A DNA stretch of 33,686 nt from Anaerolineales bacterium. GTDB lineage: Bacteria; Chloroflexota; Anaerolineae; Anaerolineales; E44-bin32. Position numbers and translations under genes: made by a program. Under the pieces are notes generated by a model. It was not told the DNA's origin and did not search any database. It was given only the letters and a program-made list of their open reading frames with translations. Below, one piece after another: positions 8,708 through 16,527 of the stretch (positions are counted from its first letter, which is position 1; every line of letters begins with the position of its first letter). The stretch lies in the NCBI GenBank assembly GCA_016927115.1, contig JAFGNH010000053.1, positions 1-33,686 on the forward strand. Direction: 5' to 3'.

Positions 8708-9038
8708 TCACAAACTCCTGAGCATTTCACTTTACACGGAACATCGGGCGTGTTTTGCGGGAAGGTTGAACCCCGTTCCCACCTAAGATTGTACCTTACG
8801 AGATCCATTCCTGATACTGCAAACCCGTTTATGTAACCTTTTATCGCAAAATGAATCTATAACCTTGAAAAAACATGGACAAAACTAGCCGCGGTTTTGA
8901 TATACTAAAAGTGAAGAATACGCATCCTGAGGTTTTCAGTACTCGGCGGCAAAAACGTCAAACGAAGCAGCAGCGGTTTGAGAGAGCAGTTCATCCAGGC
9001 TGTTTCATTTTCCATGTATCCGGTTTAAAGGAGATAAA
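8708..9038. other. Divergent intergenic region with promoter and leader
   Basis: This gene-free stretch lies between the minus-strand epimerase and the plus-strand TspO-like gene. It holds one convincing plus-strand promoter (8876-8906), then an untranslated leader of about 125 bases ending in an AAAGGAG ribosome site at 9027-9033. I looked for a riboswitch or terminator in the leader and saw no stable, recognisable fold. Confidence 0.5.
8876..8906 (+). promoter_or_regulatory. Candidate extended -10 promoter of the TspO-like/degV unit
   Basis: TGGACA at 8876-8881 and an extended -10, TGATATACT, with the hexamer at 8901-8906. The spacing of 19 is long, but the extended TG motif can compensate. 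The context TTGATATACT recurs exactly at 28652-28661, ahead of another gene. Confidence 0.5.
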
Positions 9039-9812
9039 ATGAATACAAAAGTACGGCAGTTAGTCACCATTCTGTTTGTTGCTGCGACCATCTTTGTAAA
9101 CACACTGGCGAATACGCTGCCTATCAACGGACAGAATACCGGGGAAGTATCCGACAGCTTTCCGATTTATTTCGTTCCAGCCGGTTATGTGTTTTCTATC
9201 TGGGGTTTAATCTATCTCGGGTTGATCGGATTTGCGATTTATCAGGCGTTTCCATCCCAGCGCGAGGATCCGCTTCAGCAGAAGATCGCACCCTGGGTCT
9301 GGCTGGGGAGTGCAGCGAACATTGCCTGGATTTTCCTGTGGCATTATGAGCGTTTCCCACTCACGCTTGTGGCCATGCTGATTCTTCTGGCAAGTTTGCT
9401 GGTGGTTTTTGTACAGATATCCAGAGTCCGTGCCGGCACAAGCCGCGGCACAAGCCGCCTGCAGCGCTGGCTGGTGGACATTGTTTTTGCAGTTTACCTC
9501 GGGTGGATTACGGTAGCCACAGTGGCGAATGTCTCCCAGGTGTTGTATTCCTCGAACTGGAATGCATGGGGTATTGCCGGCCCGGTTTGGGCAGCCATAA
9601 TGGTAGCGGTGGCCTCGGTTTTAGGACTCCTCATGCTGTGGCGCGAACGGTCCATCCCGTACACGCTTGTTCTCCTGTGGGCTTTTATTGGCATTGCAGT
9701 CAAGCATGCCGGAACTGTGACAGCCACCGCAGCCTGGATCGGGGTGGCTGTGGTCGGTGCGGCATCGGTGGCAGCAGCGTTTATAAAACAGCCTCGTCTA
9801 CAGGAAGGATAG
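9039..9812 (+). CDS. TspO/MBR-related (tryptophan-rich sensory protein-like) membrane protein
   Basis: This 257-residue integral membrane protein has seven or eight hydrophobic segments (about residues 8-26, 47-70, 86-104, 108-130, 147-167, 172-200, 207-225 and 227-248). The segment FVPAGYVFSIWGLIYLGLIG resembles the PxxxFxxxWxxLY core of TspO/MBR proteins. Proteins of this longer size are commonly labelled tryptophan-rich sensory protein, although true TspO is about 160 residues with five helices. TspO proteins bind porphyrins and sterol-like ligands; no ligand can be inferred here. The AAAGGAG site is five bases before the ATG. The degV gene starts four bases after its stop, so they form one transcription unit. 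Confidence 0.7.
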   Translation: MNTKVRQLVTILFVAATIFVNTLANTLPINGQNTGEVSDSFPIYFVPAGYVFSIWGLIYLGLIGFAIYQAFPSQREDPLQQKIAPWVWLGSAANIAWIFLWHYERFPLTLVAMLILLASLLVVFVQISRVRAGTSRGTSRLQRWLVDIVFAVYLGWITVATVANVSQVLYSSNWNAWGIAGPVWAAIMVAVASVLGLLMLWRERSIPYTLVLLWAFIGIAVKHAGTVTATAAWIGVAVVGAASVAAAFIKQPRLQEG

Positions 9813-9815
9813 GAT

Positions 9816-10652
9816 ATGACAGTTAAAATCGTGACGGATTCGACCTGTGACCTGCCTGCGGACGTGGTGCAGTCACTTGGTATCGATGTTGTGCCGCTGT
9901 ATATCAATATTGGTGAAGAGGGATATCTGGATGGTGTCGATATCTCCCGCACGGAGTTCTACACGAATTTACCTGATTATCCTGTTCATCCGACAACAGG
10001 AACACCCGGTATAGGGGCATTCACACGTACATACGAAAAGCTTGCCGCAGCCGGGGCAGACAGGATCCTTTCAATACATATTTCCAAAAGCCTGAGTGCA
10101 ACGGTTGATGTTGCCCGAAAAGCGGCAGAGGTGTTCAGATCAGTACCGGTTACGGTGCTGGATTCCCTGCAGCTCAGCCTGGGAACCGGTTTCCAGGTCC
10201 GGCGCGCAGCGGAAATGGCGCGGGCAGGCGCAGTTTTGGAAGAGATCCTGGCGGATCTTGCCGATATGGCACGCCGGTCGATTGTAATTGCCAGACTTTC
10301 CACACTTGAGTTCCTGCGCCGCAGCGGCAGATTGACTATGTTCATGACCGGCCTGGGTAGTCTGCTGAAGTTAAAACCAATCCTTACAATGGTGGATGGT
10401 GTTCCGACTTCATCCCGTGTGCGCACAACCCAACGAGCTGAAGAACAACTGATTAAAGAGCTGGAAAAACGGGCTCCTTTTGAACAGTTTGCACTTGTTC
10501 ACACCAATGCAGCTGCTGAGGCGGAAGCATTCCGCCAACGGATAGAGCGTTTTCTGCCGGAGGGACCACTGTTCTCAATGGATATTACGCCAGTGATCGG
10601 GGCGCACATAGGTCCCGGTGCTGTTGGGTTTGCCGCTGTTTCGGCGCGATAG
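9816..10652 (+). CDS. DegV family fatty-acid-binding protein
   Basis: DegV/FakB-type proteins bind a fatty acid and, in Gram-positive bacteria, present it to the kinase FakA for phosphorylation and entry into phospholipid synthesis. The 278 residues begin with the family signature KIVTDSTCDLP, then have TTGTPGIGAF (usually TSQPS) and ISKSLSATVDVA (the SSxLSGTxxxA region). They end with HIGPGAVG, the conserved GxHxGPGAxG element. It is translated directly after the TspO-like gene with a three-base gap. No fakA kinase gene is in the window, so it would act with a partner encoded elsewhere. Confidence 0.93.
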   Translation: MTVKIVTDSTCDLPADVVQSLGIDVVPLYINIGEEGYLDGVDISRTEFYTNLPDYPVHPTTGTPGIGAFTRTYEKLAAAGADRILSIHISKSLSATVDVARKAAEVFRSVPVTVLDSLQLSLGTGFQVRRAAEMARAGAVLEEILADLADMARRSIVIARLSTLEFLRRSGRLTMFMTGLGSLLKLKPILTMVDGVPTSSRVRTTQRAEEQLIKELEKRAPFEQFALVHTNAAAEAEAFRQRIERFLPEGPLFSMDITPVIGAHIGPGAVGFAAVSAR

Positions 10653-10765
10653 GAGCAGTACAGGGGGGCTTAAAAGGAAAATACGGAAGGGGGGGGCGTT
10701 AAATCCGGAAGATGTATTTTATTTTAATGGATCAATAGGCTCTGATTAAATAGAAGGAGTGTGTG

Positions 10766-11110
10766 ATGGTTTGGCAAATTCTTAAAATTACAGCCAGTGT
10801 GGCGACGGTCTTGACCGGGGTGGTCTCGCTGGTAAAACCGGAAAGCGTACAGGGGTTTACCGGGCTAAATCCTGATGGCGGCCGGGGGATAACCGAGATA
10901 AGAGCGATACTGGGTGCATTTTTTATCGGTTTAGGTCTGGCAGCCATCTATTTCAACCAGGCAGAAACCTATCAGATGCTCGGTTTTACCTATCTATTGG
11001 TTGGTGTTGTGCGTGGTGTGTCCATGTTTGTCGACAGGTCGGTAATGTCTTCTAACACAATCAGCCTGGTGGTGGAGTTGATCCTCGGCCTTGTGCTGAT
11101 TTTGGGATGA
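10766..11110 (+). CDS. Small membrane protein, DUF4345-like
   Basis: About 114 residues with four hydrophobic stretches: the N-terminus, the region around ILGAFFIGLGLAAIYF, the middle, and a C-terminal helix ending ELILGLVLILG. The GFTGLNPDGGRGITEIRA loop followed by a GxxxGLG helix resembles DUF4345 membrane proteins; I am not certain of the family. The start is chosen at ATG 10766. The AAGGAG at 10754-10759 is six bases from it but only three from the in-frame GTG at 10763. It has the same strand as degV and the next two membrane-protein genes. Function unknown. Confidence 0.7.
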   Translation: MVWQILKITASVATVLTGVVSLVKPESVQGFTGLNPDGGRGITEIRAILGAFFIGLGLAAIYFNQAETYQMLGFTYLLVGVVRGVSMFVDRSVMSSNTISLVVELILGLVLILG

Positions 11111-11232
11111 TCGGAAGATGGGAGAAGGGGTGGATTCAAAGGATGGATTCGGAGAAAAGGGATTGATGAATCCGGAAATGATAATTTATCGGGTGTACTC
11201 ATGAAACTTGCCCATAGTATGAGGAGGTTATG

Positions 11233-11622
11233 ATGAAATCTGCAAAGGTGATTGCTGTTCTTGGCTTATTGGCTATGACTGCGGTGCTTGTTTATGGCTT
11301 TACCGCTGGCGATTTTGGTGTGGATGGCGGAACTCTTTTACGCAATCCCTGGGGCATTGTATCGATGGTCGATCTTTATACCGGATTTATTCTCTTTTCC
11401 GGCTGGATCGTTTATCGGGAAGAATCCAGGCTGAGCGCGGTTGTCTGGGTTGTGCTGATGATGGTCCTGGGCTTTTTCACCGGCAGCTTGTATGTGCTGA
11501 TTGCACTGGTGCGAAGCGGTGGAGACTGGAAGAAATTCTGGCTGGGGAAACATGCCCGCAGTGAAAAACATGGCAGAAGGAAAAAACACGCTGACAGTGA
11601 AAAACAAACCGGTGCAGAATAA
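11233..11622 (+). CDS. DUF1475 family membrane protein with charged repetitive tail
   Basis: A small membrane protein of about 129 residues with three or four helices. VYGFTAGDF, NPWGIVSMVDLYTGF and MVLGFFTGSLYVLIAL match what I know of DUF1475 proteins, whose role is unknown. ATG 11233 is preferred over the adjacent ATG 11230, because the GAGGAGG at 11221-11227 is then five bases away instead of two. After GDWKKFWLGK the family part ends, and a tail rich in Lys, His, Arg and Glu follows. The tail is encoded by a minisatellite and looks like a recent addition. The same minisatellite lies at the start of the next gene. Confidence 0.75.
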   Translation: MKSAKVIAVLGLLAMTAVLVYGFTAGDFGVDGGTLLRNPWGIVSMVDLYTGFILFSGWIVYREESRLSAVVWVVLMMVLGFFTGSLYVLIALVRSGGDWKKFWLGKHARSEKHGRRKKHADSEKQTGAE

Positions 11623-11668
11623 CAAACCGGCGGGGAAAAACATGCCGGCGGGGAAAAACATGCCGGCG
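11544..11668 (+). repeat. Minisatellite at the junction of two genes
   Basis: Seven degenerate units of 16-20 bases with the consensus GGGAAAAACATGCCGGCG. The last two (11633-11650 and 11651-11668) are exact 18-base copies. Earlier units at 11544, 11561, 11578, 11597 and 11617 are diverged. In one frame it codes the basic tail of the DUF1475 protein; in another it codes a KNMPAG repeat in front of the DUF3159 protein. Several units carry an ATG preceded by a G-run, so the array multiplies possible translation starts. Confidence 0.8.
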
Positions 11669-12343
11669 AATAAAATTTCCGAACTGCTTGGTGAACTGCA
11701 CATGGTGCTGGCCGGAAAAGGGAGCAGGGTGTTCGATTCCACCGTGCCGCTGGTCGTGTATCTGCTGCTGAACAGCATATTCAGTGGCTGGGTTGGGACA
11801 GCCGGTGCGGCCGGGGCAGCTTTGCTGCTGTTGATCCTGCGGCTGCTGCGTCGGGAGAGTCCGGTCTATGCGCTGGGGGGCTTTGGGGCAGCCGCACTGG
11901 CGGTTGTCTTTTCTCAATTGGCCGGGACAGGAACAGGATTCTTTGTACCAGGGCTGCTATCCGGTGCGATATCCGTTGCCCTGTGTGTGGTGAGTGTACT
12001 GCTTAATCGCCCGCTTGTGGCATGGACAAGCCATCTCACCCGTCGCTGGCCGCGCCAGTGGTACTGGCATAAGAAAGTACTGCCGGCTTACAACGAGGTA
12101 ACGATCGCCTGGGGTGTGGTGTTTGCGCTGCGGTTGTGGGTGCAGTACAGCCTTTTTCTACAGGGTGATGTCGGAACGCTCGGATTGGTACAGCTGTTCC
12201 TCGGTTGGCCGTTCACTGTCCTGCTGCTGATAGCCAGTTATCTATACGGCCAGGGGCGGCTGCGCAGTCTGAGCGGACCGAGTGTTGAGGAATTCAAGGC
12301 TGGTGCCCAGCCGCCCTGGCAGGGGCAGCGACAGGGATTCTGA
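11642..12343 (+). CDS. DUF3159 family membrane protein
   Basis: A polytopic membrane protein resembling DUF3159. The recognisable part begins at KISELLGELH and includes FDSTVPLVVYLLLNS, LRLLRRESPVYALGGFGA, GTGFFVPGLLSGA, LNRPLVAW and EVTIAWGVVFALRLWVQY, with about six helices. Function is unknown. The start is uncertain: the frame is open from ATG 11501, but that would overlap DUF1475 by more than 120 bases. ATGs at 11570, 11642 and 11660 all lie in the minisatellite. I chose 11642 because it has a GGGG run six bases upstream and lies after the previous stop; 11660 is equally supported. The N-terminal KNMPAG residues are repeat-encoded and unlikely to be functional. Confidence 0.75.
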   Translation: MPAGKNMPANKISELLGELHMVLAGKGSRVFDSTVPLVVYLLLNSIFSGWVGTAGAAGAALLLLILRLLRRESPVYALGGFGAAALAVVFSQLAGTGTGFFVPGLLSGAISVALCVVSVLLNRPLVAWTSHLTRRWPRQWYWHKKVLPAYNEVTIAWGVVFALRLWVQYSLFLQGDVGTLGLVQLFLGWPFTVLLLIASYLYGQGRLRSLSGPSVEEFKAGAQPPWQGQRQGF

Positions 12344-12368
12344 CCGGCTGATTCCGGGGGAAAGTATA

Positions 12369-12608
12369 TCAGGCAGGTAGAGTAGGCAGGGATAGACCAT
12401 GGATGGATCGAATGAGTAAATCCGGATCCGGAAAGAGGCGGAAGGAACTCCTGTCGGTATCCAGGTATGGGAGGAATCGTCCATCAAATGAACCTGATCC
12501 CTCACCTGCAGCAGTATTCATATTTCCCTGCATATAACCAATTCGATAGATCCAGAAACCTGCTCCAATTAGGATCATTACAGCGATCAGACCGATCAGA
12601 ATTTTCAC
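12369..12608 (-). CDS. Small hypothetical membrane protein
   Basis: A 79-residue frame beginning at a GTG, with one clear N-terminal transmembrane helix (ILIGLIAVMILIGAGFWIY) followed by RIGYMQG and a soluble tail. The helix plus YxxGYxQG pattern is typical of small single-span proteins, so I think it is real, but I do not recognise a family. No ribosome site precedes the GTG. Instead a GAGG-preceded ATG upstream opens a six-codon frame (MNKRIW) whose TGA overlaps the GTG as GTGA. Translation may therefore be coupled to that mini-frame, or the true start may be there after a sequence error. It is convergent with the DUF3159 gene. Confidence 0.45.
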   Translation of the reverse strand: MKILIGLIAVMILIGAGFWIYRIGYMQGNMNTAAGEGSGSFDGRFLPYLDTDRSSFRLFPDPDLLIRSIHGLSLPTLPA

Positions 12609-12949
12609 CAGATTCTTTTATTCATGGTTATCCTCGATTGTGGATACCCGTCGTATTCCGGTTACGGCAAGAATCAGGAATGGGAAAGAAAATTCAACCA
12701 TATCCTGTCTTTTTGATTCTGTCTAACCGGGATTATTAATTAGTAGCTGGATGTTTGGGTTGTGTTAAGAATTCGCAATAAACTGTACCGCTTCCCGGAT
12801 AAGTACTATCCCGTTTGGGCTATAGTCCGGTGTAAAAGGCGGTAAATTCAAGCAGAAAGGATCATCGTCCTAAGGGTGTGTGTTTCCATCCTGGGCGTAT
12901 CAGAATATCAAATCGGGGAAACAGGGCAAGAGGTCCGTGTTATTCAAGC
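12609..12949. other. Gene-free stretch between otsB and the small membrane gene
   Basis: About 340 bases. No frame in it looks coding, and I saw no convincing terminator for the otsB operon that ends at 12950. A short hairpin (GGATA-AGTAC-TATCC near 12799) has no T-run on either strand. The promoter of the small minus-strand gene should lie here but is not recognisable. Confidence 0.4.
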
Positions 12950-13741
12950 TCAATATTCTGCTGTGCTGCAGCACACTACCACCTTGTGCAGCCAGGCGCG
13001 GGCAGCAGCAGGCGAATCCAGGCGGAACTGCGCCCTGGTGGGGGTGTTTGGCGGTGCGACTTTCACCGCGTATCCACCAAGCTCTTGTAATACGGCAAAG
13101 GCTTCTTCGTCTTTATCATCATCACCCAGATAGACCGCTGTATCAGCCTGGTCCAGCGTTTCTGCGAGAAGAGCCTGGATCGTGAAACCCTTGTTTGCTG
13201 CTTGAGGTGCTATCTCGAGGAAACGATGGCCTCCGAGAATACGAAACAACGCTGAGTCAAGTTTCTGAGCCATACTTTCCGCCATCAGCAGGATCCGTTC
13301 AGCCTCAGCAGCTTCTGCATCCTTTGCATGCAGCGCCAGGGACCAGCCCTTATCCTCCAGATAAATTCCGTTAGTCTGCTGTATAAGCTGCTGCCACCGT
13401 GATTTGAGGTTCTGGAGGGGCGGTTGAATAAGTGCTGAATCGGCACGATGGAGGATTTCTCCATCCCTGGTCTGGATCTCGATTCCGTAGGTGCCTGCCA
13501 GCAGCAGCCCTTTCACGGGCAGAAGGCGCTGCAGGTAGGGCAGTTTCCGCCCACTGATAATGGCCGGCTCGATCCGGGGAATTGCAGTGAGGTCCTCCAG
13601 CAGCCGGATAATCTCGGGATCGGGGAAGATGTCATCAGGAGTGGGTGCAAATTCAGCCAGGGTGCCGTCGTAATCCAGGAACAGGAACACCCTGACTGCT
13701 GATTGAATTTTTGCTTCCAGTGTTGCGAGAGAATCGGTCAT
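12950..13741 (-). CDS. otsB: Trehalose-6-phosphate phosphatase
   Basis: This enzyme dephosphorylates trehalose-6-phosphate to trehalose, the second step of the OtsAB pathway, in the cytoplasm. The 263 residues show HAD motif I as FLFLDYDGTLAEFAP with nucleophile D23 and acid/base D25, IISGRKL as motif II, and YLGDDDKDEEAF as the metal-binding motif IV. Length is normal for the family. Its ATG overlaps the stop of the upstream glycosyltransferase by one base (TGATG), so it is translationally coupled as the last gene of the four-gene operon. Confidence 0.93.
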   Translation of the reverse strand: MTDSLATLEAKIQSAVRVFLFLDYDGTLAEFAPTPDDIFPDPEIIRLLEDLTAIPRIEPAIISGRKLPYLQRLLPVKGLLLAGTYGIEIQTRDGEILHRADSALIQPPLQNLKSRWQQLIQQTNGIYLEDKGWSLALHAKDAEAAEAERILLMAESMAQKLDSALFRILGGHRFLEIAPQAANKGFTIQALLAETLDQADTAVYLGDDDKDEEAFAVLQELGGYAVKVAPPNTPTRAQFRLDSPAAARAWLHKVVVCCSTAEY

Positions 13742-15003
13742 CAGTCCCGGGGGTCCTGTTCCAGGAGGGGGAGGATATTCTGTTTGAAGATCGCTCTCCA
13801 GGTATAATTTTGGCGTGTGCGCCGCCGCATCCGGGAAGTTTTGTCCTGTTCTGCCCAGGATAGAATGACCTGCGCCGCCTCCTCGGGCCGTGCTTCCGGA
13901 TTGAGCCAGTACATGTCCTCCATGCCAAGCTCCTGCGCAGCAGGGATTTCACTGCAGAACACCGGCAGACCGACCAGCCCGGCTTCAAGCACAGGCATCC
14001 CGAAACCTTCCCGGTGGCTGGGCATCAGCAGTGCATCACTTGTCCGGTACAGGTCTCCGATTACTTGCATCGAGACGGTATAAGGCTCACCGGACTCGGT
14101 TCCCTGCTCGTAGACAAAAAAGATGCTGTCCTCAAGCCCCAGCTCAATTCGCATGTCTTTTAAAGACTGGAAGTAAAGCATGTTGGTAACACTGTGTGGA
14201 TCAGGCGGACCGGTGATGATAAGCTTGTTGGGGCAGCCCATATCCTTGAGTGCAGCAGATACGCGGAAAGCGAATTCCAGGTTCTTTGCTTGGGTGATCC
14301 TCACCGGCATCAGCAGGTTCAGACTCTCATCCAGGTATCGTATCCGTTTCACCAGCCCCAGGCCTTCCGCGGACAGACCGAGAAGCTCTTCAGGATCAAC
14401 ACCATTGTAAACGACATGTATTTCGTCAGTGCTGATACCAAACAACCCGGCAAGATCGTGTTGGCGGTCCCGCGAAACCGTAACGTACGTGACATCCTTG
14501 AGCTTCGTGCGCAAGAGATCCCATGGATACCCCGGGTGCACCTTTTCCCGTGAGTTTTCGCTGGTCCAGGTGAAATCATGGCACCATGCTGTGCAGGAGC
14601 GGATTGTTTTCTGCTCCACCAGTTTTGTGAGCGCAGCTGTCAGCGGCAAGTTGAAGTGTTTGGTAAATACATTATGTACGATGAGAAAATCAAAATCGGC
14701 CAGTATTGAGTGCAGGCTTTCCAGCAGCTCGTCGGTGATGGTTTTGAATGCTGCCGGGACAACGCCATTTTCGAGATCAGGGTTGATCTGCCGGATGCGT
14801 GGGTGTTGTGAATCCAGCAAAGGCAGTTTTACCAGGTCAGTTCCGAGGGGGAGTGAATATTCACTGCCCCGGCCGCTGATCACAGTGACATTAAAACCGG
14901 CCTTGAAAAACTCTCTGCAGTGTGCGGCGATAACGGCTTCCACACCGCCGACAACAGGTGGTGCAGTATAATGCAGGATCCCAATCTTTGGATCAGGCTT
15001 CAT
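13741..15003 (-). CDS. Family 4 glycosyltransferase within the trehalose operon
   Basis: A GT-B retaining glycosyltransferase (420 residues) that would transfer a sugar from a nucleotide donor. The N-terminus has ILHYTAPPVVGGVEAVI with the glycine loop. The C-terminal half has RITQAKNLEFAF, PSHREGFGMPVLEAGL (the E-x7-E motif of GT4) and GLPVFCSEIPAAQELG. WCHDFTWTSEN in the middle resembles acceptor-side residues of related enzymes. Its place between otsA and otsB suggests a role in osmolyte or protectant glycoside synthesis. It might be a TreT-like trehalose-forming enzyme or one that adds a sugar to trehalose or a glycerate. Donor and acceptor cannot be read from the sequence. It lies 27 bases after otsA, with a GGAG site, and overlaps otsB by one base. 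Confidence 0.88.
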   Translation of the reverse strand: MKPDPKIGILHYTAPPVVGGVEAVIAAHCREFFKAGFNVTVISGRGSEYSLPLGTDLVKLPLLDSQHPRIRQINPDLENGVVPAAFKTITDELLESLHSILADFDFLIVHNVFTKHFNLPLTAALTKLVEQKTIRSCTAWCHDFTWTSENSREKVHPGYPWDLLRTKLKDVTYVTVSRDRQHDLAGLFGISTDEIHVVYNGVDPEELLGLSAEGLGLVKRIRYLDESLNLLMPVRITQAKNLEFAFRVSAALKDMGCPNKLIITGPPDPHSVTNMLYFQSLKDMRIELGLEDSIFFVYEQGTESGEPYTVSMQVIGDLYRTSDALLMPSHREGFGMPVLEAGLVGLPVFCSEIPAAQELGMEDMYWLNPEARPEEAAQVILSWAEQDKTSRMRRRTRQNYTWRAIFKQNILPLLEQDPRD

Positions 15004-15030
15004 GTGTAGTTCTCCGATCTTTAGTTCCTT

Positions 15031-16527
15031 TTATAATCCGAGTTCAGCAATGGATTCTAACTGTTTATCCAGCCAGTTGTGAATATCGTCCTTTTCAATC
15101 AGCCAGCGCAGCAAATCTGCACGCTCCTTTTTATCACCCGGATTCATGTTGAGTGCCTGGTGTATGGCTTCCGATGTTGCATAAATATCACAGGGGGAGA
15201 TAATCATTGCCCCTGGTTCAAGCTGTTCGCGTGCACCAGCTCTTTCAGAGAGGATCAGCACACCATCCCGTTGATTGAGTACCGGGCCTTCCTTGGCTAC
15301 CAGGTTCATACCATCCGCTATGGCATTCACGAGCAGTACATCATAAACCTGCATAGCTGCGACAGCCCGCTGGTAGTCTTCTCCAATCAGCAGGCGGATG
15401 GGTTCCCAGTCTGACGTGCTGTAGGTCGCGTTAATCTTCCCTACAACGGCCATAATTTCGTCCAGATATGTCTGGTATTCGATGATATCCATCCGGGAGG
15501 GAACGAGCAGGGCAAGAAACTGCACACGGTTCCGGTGTTCGGGGTGAAGGTCCAACAGTTCCTGGTACGCTTTGAATCCTCGGATGATGTTCTTGCTGGG
15601 TTCAATCCGGTCGATACGAAGAATGAGTTTCCGGTTATCTGCTGTTTCCAGGATACGATCACGGTATGTTGTTGTTTCCGGCCTCCGGCTGAGCCGGCGA
15701 ATGGAGTCGACATCGATCGAGATAGGAAACTCACGTACATGAGTGGCATGATTGCGATACCATACCCTGTCATGTTTGTAGTTTGAATGAGAGCGTGGCA
15801 GAAGGTTCTGACAGGTGCGCAGAAAATTCAGTTTGTCCTCGCGAGTCTGGAATCCAAGAATATCCACGGCACACAGGCCATCAAGGATTGCGTGGCGCAT
15901 TTCAGGCGGCAGGATACGCCAGTATTCCGGGCCCGGCCATGGAATGTGTATGAAATGCAGGATGACCGGCCGCTTCCCTCTCGGAAGGCGCGAACGCAGG
16001 GTGCGCGCAGCCAGGTACAGGTGATAGTCCTGCAGCATGACGATCGGCGGCTGAGAGGATGCCTGTACATGTTCGATGATGGCTTCTCCGAACATTCTGT
16101 TTACTGCAGCGTATCCCCCATACCATGCTTCCCAGGTCTTGCTGTCGATCACAGGCTGGCGGGGGATATCCCACATGGAATGCTGAATGAACCAAAGCAA
16201 TGGATTGGAGATGACGTTGTAGTAGCCGAAATAGGCCTCAGGATCCGGGGTGAGGAAGTGAACATCGATAGTGCTGCTTTCTCCGACCAGTGGTACTGCG
16301 CAGGTGCCGCAGGCACTGTCTTCATTAGTCTGCGCGCAGGCAATCCAGGCAGCATCCATATGCTGAACAAATCCGGTAAGGGCTGTAATTAATCCACCGC
16401 TGCCGCGCTGAAGTATCTCATGGCCATCTGCATCAGTGAGGAATGTTACCGGGCCGCGATTGGAGGCAATAATCACGGACCGGCCATTGAGAATCGTGCT
16501 GGTGCGTTGGGCAGTTGGATTATCCAT
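15031..16527 (-). CDS. otsA: Trehalose-6-phosphate synthase (GT20)
   Basis: This enzyme joins UDP-glucose and glucose-6-phosphate to give trehalose-6-phosphate. In the 498 residues, the N-terminal IASNRGPVTF and GSGGLITALTGF loops, QDYHLYLAARTLR, HIPWPGPEYWRILP, LRIDRIEPSKNIIRGF (the phosphate-contacting Arg and Lys) and DGMNLVAKEGP match GT20. Some positions differ from the E. coli pattern: NAIADGMNLVAKEGP where E. coli-type enzymes have PxRDGMNLVAKEY, and LSERAGA where they have LSEFAGA. Such forms occur in actinobacterial and Chloroflexota-type enzymes, and related pseudoglycosyltransferases exist, so the acceptor deserves a check. The start overlaps the stop of the upstream glucosidase by one base (TGATG). 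Confidence 0.9.
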   Translation of the reverse strand: MDNPTAQRTSTILNGRSVIIASNRGPVTFLTDADGHEILQRGSGGLITALTGFVQHMDAAWIACAQTNEDSACGTCAVPLVGESSTIDVHFLTPDPEAYFGYYNVISNPLLWFIQHSMWDIPRQPVIDSKTWEAWYGGYAAVNRMFGEAIIEHVQASSQPPIVMLQDYHLYLAARTLRSRLPRGKRPVILHFIHIPWPGPEYWRILPPEMRHAILDGLCAVDILGFQTREDKLNFLRTCQNLLPRSHSNYKHDRVWYRNHATHVREFPISIDVDSIRRLSRRPETTTYRDRILETADNRKLILRIDRIEPSKNIIRGFKAYQELLDLHPEHRNRVQFLALLVPSRMDIIEYQTYLDEIMAVVGKINATYSTSDWEPIRLLIGEDYQRAVAAMQVYDVLLVNAIADGMNLVAKEGPVLNQRDGVLILSERAGAREQLEPGAMIISPCDIYATSEAIHQALNMNPGDKKERADLLRWLIEKDDIHNWLDKQLESIAELGL

